Positions 62,491-64,000 of a DNA stretch of 64,000 nt are shown here, piece by piece. Both the position numbers and the translations under genes were made by a program. The stretch is from positions 62,001 to 126,000 of the forward strand of contig NZ_CANLTL010000003.1 in NCBI RefSeq assembly GCF_947494015.1. Direction: 5' to 3'. Numbering within the stretch: the stretch's first letter is position 1; each line of letters starts with the position of its first letter. Origin of the DNA: an uncultured Cellulomonas sp. GTDB taxonomy: Bacteria > Actinomycetota > Actinomycetes > Actinomycetales > Cellulomonadaceae. The notes beneath the pieces are model-generated. The model was not told the origin of the DNA. It did no database searches and saw only the letters and a program-made list of their open reading frames with translations.

Positions 62491-62934
62491 TCAGTACTCC
62501 TCGAGGATGCGCTGCATCTCGGCGATCTCCTCGCGCTGCGTCTCGATGATGCCGTCGCACAGCTCGATGATCTCCGGATCGGTCAGTGACGCCTCCTGGC
62601 AGACCAGGATGGCCCGGGAGTGGTGCGGGATCATGGAGTGCAGGAACGCCTCGTCGCCCACGAAGGTCTCGGTGCGGCCGAGGACGAACGCGGTCACGAG
62701 CGTCGCGGCGAAGGTGACCAGCAGGCCGGCGTTGAGGCGCTTGTTCGTGTACATGGGTCGCATGACCAGCAGCATCACGACGCCCATCGCGCCGACCATC
62801 ATCAGGCTCAGGTAGAAGTTGCTGATGTTGAAGTAGAAGTGGTCCCACCGGCGTGTCTGGGCCAGGCTCAGGCAGAACATCACCAGCAGGCTCACGCCCA
62901 GCGCGATGCCGAGCCGCGGGTACATGCTCTTCAT
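62491..62934 (-). CDS. DUF305 family membrane protein
   Basis: 147 residues. Three hydrophobic helices (about 6-25, 40-60, 72-92) precede the DUF305 ferritin-like core with FLHSMIPHHSRAILVCQEA. DUF305 proteins bind metals through these His/Met residues and are often found with copper genes. ATG at 62934 has AAGGAGGAG upstream. Confidence 0.85.
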   Translation of the reverse strand: MKSMYPRLGIALGVSLLVMFCLSLAQTRRWDHFYFNISNFYLSLMMVGAMGVVMLLVMRPMYTNKRLNAGLLVTFAATLVTAFVLGRTETFVGDEAFLHSMIPHHSRAILVCQEASLTDPEIIELCDGIIETQREEIAEMQRILEEY

Positions 62935-63007
62935 CGTTACTCCTCCTTGACGGTCAGCAGGGCCGAGGTTGACCTTAGCGACGCCGCGCTGACCCGGCAC
63001 CCGGGCG

Positions 63008-64000
63008 TCACGCCTCGGCCACGACCACCTGGATGGTGTGCCGGCCGGCGGCGCCGTCGGGCGCGACCGGGGTGCGCTGGTCGGTCTGCGTCTCGCCGGT
63101 GCCGTCGCTCGCGCGCACGCTGAGCGTGTGCCGGCCCGGGGTGGCGTCCCACTCCAGGACCCACTGGCGCCAGGTGTCGACGTCCAGGGCGGCGGCCAGG
63201 CGCGCGCTCTGCCACGGGCCGTCGTCGACGCGGACCTCGACCTGCTCGATGCCGCGGGTCGGCGCCCACGCCACCCCCGCGATGGGCTGCCGGCCCGGGC
63301 TGAGCGGCGCCGTCGCCCGCGGCACGTCGATGCGCGACTGGGTCTTGACCGGCCCCTCACGTGCCCAGCCGCGCGGGATCCAGTAGCCGGCCTCGTCCTC
63401 GAAGGTCGTCAGGTCGATGGCGGTGAGCCACTTCGTCGCCGAGACGTAGCCGTACAGTCCCGGCACCACGAGACGCGCCGGGAACCCGTGCCGAGCGGGC
63501 AGCGGCTCGCCGTTCATCGCCACGGCCACCATGGCGTCCTCGACGTCCAGCGCGGTCCGGACCGGGAAGCCGGCGGTGAACCCGTCGACCGACCGGCCGA
63601 GCAGCTGGGTGGCGCCGCGCTGGATCCCGGCCCGGTCGAGCAGCGCGCGCAGCGGGACACCCTGCCAGCGCGCGTTGCCGACCAGCTGCCCGCCGACCTG
63701 GTTCGACACGCACGCGAGGGTGATGTCCGCCTCCAGGTGCGGCATCGCCAGGAGCTCGGCGTAGGTGAGGCGGTACGGCCGGTCCACCATCCCGCCGATG
63801 CTCAGGGACCACGTCGTGGAGTCGACCTGGGGGATCGTCAGCGCGGTGTCGATCCGGTAGAAGTCCTCGTTCGGCACGAACAGCGGCGTCAGCCCGGCGA
63901 TGCCCAGGTCGGCGTCGGCCGGGACCGGCGGCGCGGGCTGCGCCGGCGCGGGCAGTCGCAGCGCGGCGCGGATCTGCTCCACGCGGTCGGGCGACGTCAG
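63008..64000 (-). CDS. Sulfite-oxidase-type molybdopterin oxidoreductase (5' truncated by the window edge)
   Basis: 331 visible residues, reading off the right edge without a start (a GTG lies at 63982 but the frame stays open beyond it). The molybdopterin domain has TLACVSNQVGG with the Mo-ligand Cys, NARWQGVPLRALL and RHGFPARLVVPGLYGYVSATKWLTAIDL. The C-terminal Mo-co dimerisation domain has GVAWAPTRGIEQVEVRVDDGPW. In actinobacteria this type often has N-terminal membrane helices; that part is not visible. Substrate may be a sulfoxide or sulfite. Confidence 0.88.
   Translation of the reverse strand: MTSPDRVEQIRAALRLPAPAQPAPPVPADADLGIAGLTPLFVPNEDFYRIDTALTIPQVDSTTWSLSIGGMVDRPYRLTYAELLAMPHLEADITLACVSNQVGGQLVGNARWQGVPLRALLDRAGIQRGATQLLGRSVDGFTAGFPVRTALDVEDAMVAVAMNGEPLPARHGFPARLVVPGLYGYVSATKWLTAIDLTTFEDEAGYWIPRGWAREGPVKTQSRIDVPRATAPLSPGRQPIAGVAWAPTRGIEQVEVRVDDGPWQSARLAAALDVDTWRQWVLEWDATPGRHTLSVRASDGTGETQTDQRTPVAPDGAAGRHTIQVVVAEA

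Overview
The window is very GC-rich, with a GC-dominated third codon position, many GTG starts and frequent ATGA/GTGA gene overlaps. Gene content (hrcA-dnaJ2-rsmE-phoH-ybeY-corC-era, single-chain glycyl-tRNA synthetase, cydABDC, a DUF222/HNH gene, type 2 leuA with a leader peptide) points to an actinobacterium. My best guess is Micrococcales, Cellulomonas-like; this is inference from content, not a database match.

1-9.3 kb is a conserved housekeeping block: hrcA (3' end only), dnaJ, rsmE, then an inserted DUF222-HNH gene and a DUF1810 gene, then HIT, phoH-like, ybeY, a CorC/HlyC-type CBS protein and era. The last four are coupled by 4-nt overlaps.

9.4-27.2 kb is an accessory island between era and leuA. 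It holds a membrane-anchored alpha/beta-hydrolase, a divergent small secreted beta-sandwich protein, a 2363-residue multicopper oxidase of MnxG-like layout, a DUF4352 plus CopD copper pair, a Tat-exported multicopper oxidase, a signal peptidase I and a SARP-type regulator. Five promoter-like sites (four in front of island genes, one in front of a cryptic 30-codon ORF) share one 32-bp architecture: heptamer direct repeats with an 11-bp period, the second ending 8 bp before a -10-like hexamer. That is the textbook layout of a SARP-dependent promoter. I propose that the island is a SARP-controlled regulon for exporting and copper-loading cell-surface oxidases, possibly for Mn(II) oxidation. This is the most interesting part of the window.

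27.4-38.4 kb: leuA with a leucine attenuator, a TPR-GGDEF protein, recO-uppS, a znuA-znuC-znuB-zur zinc-uptake operon with a Zur/Fur-like box, a protein with four cold-shock domains, and glyS. 38.5-46.6 kb: a GNAT acetyltransferase, the cydABDC cytochrome bd cluster and a tRNA-dihydrouridine synthase. 46.7-54.1 kb: a GH13 glucosidase, dgt, five 72-bp direct repeats, dnaG, a HpcH/HpaI-type aldolase, an unknown protein and tRNA-Asn(GTT).

54.2-64 kb: an EAL-DICT-LOV-GGDEF blue-light/c-di-GMP protein, a DUF2382 stress protein behind a short coupled ORF, a divergent L-idonate/5-ketogluconate dehydrogenase pair separated by a G-quadruplex-like repeat, a copper pair (DUF4396 and CopZ-like) behind a CsoR-like palindrome, a methyltransferase, DUF1992, DUF2171-like and DUF305 proteins, and the 3' part of a sulfite-oxidase-type molybdopterin protein that runs off the right edge. 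Long perfect hairpins mark most transcript ends. They lack U-tracts, as is common in high-GC actinobacteria.
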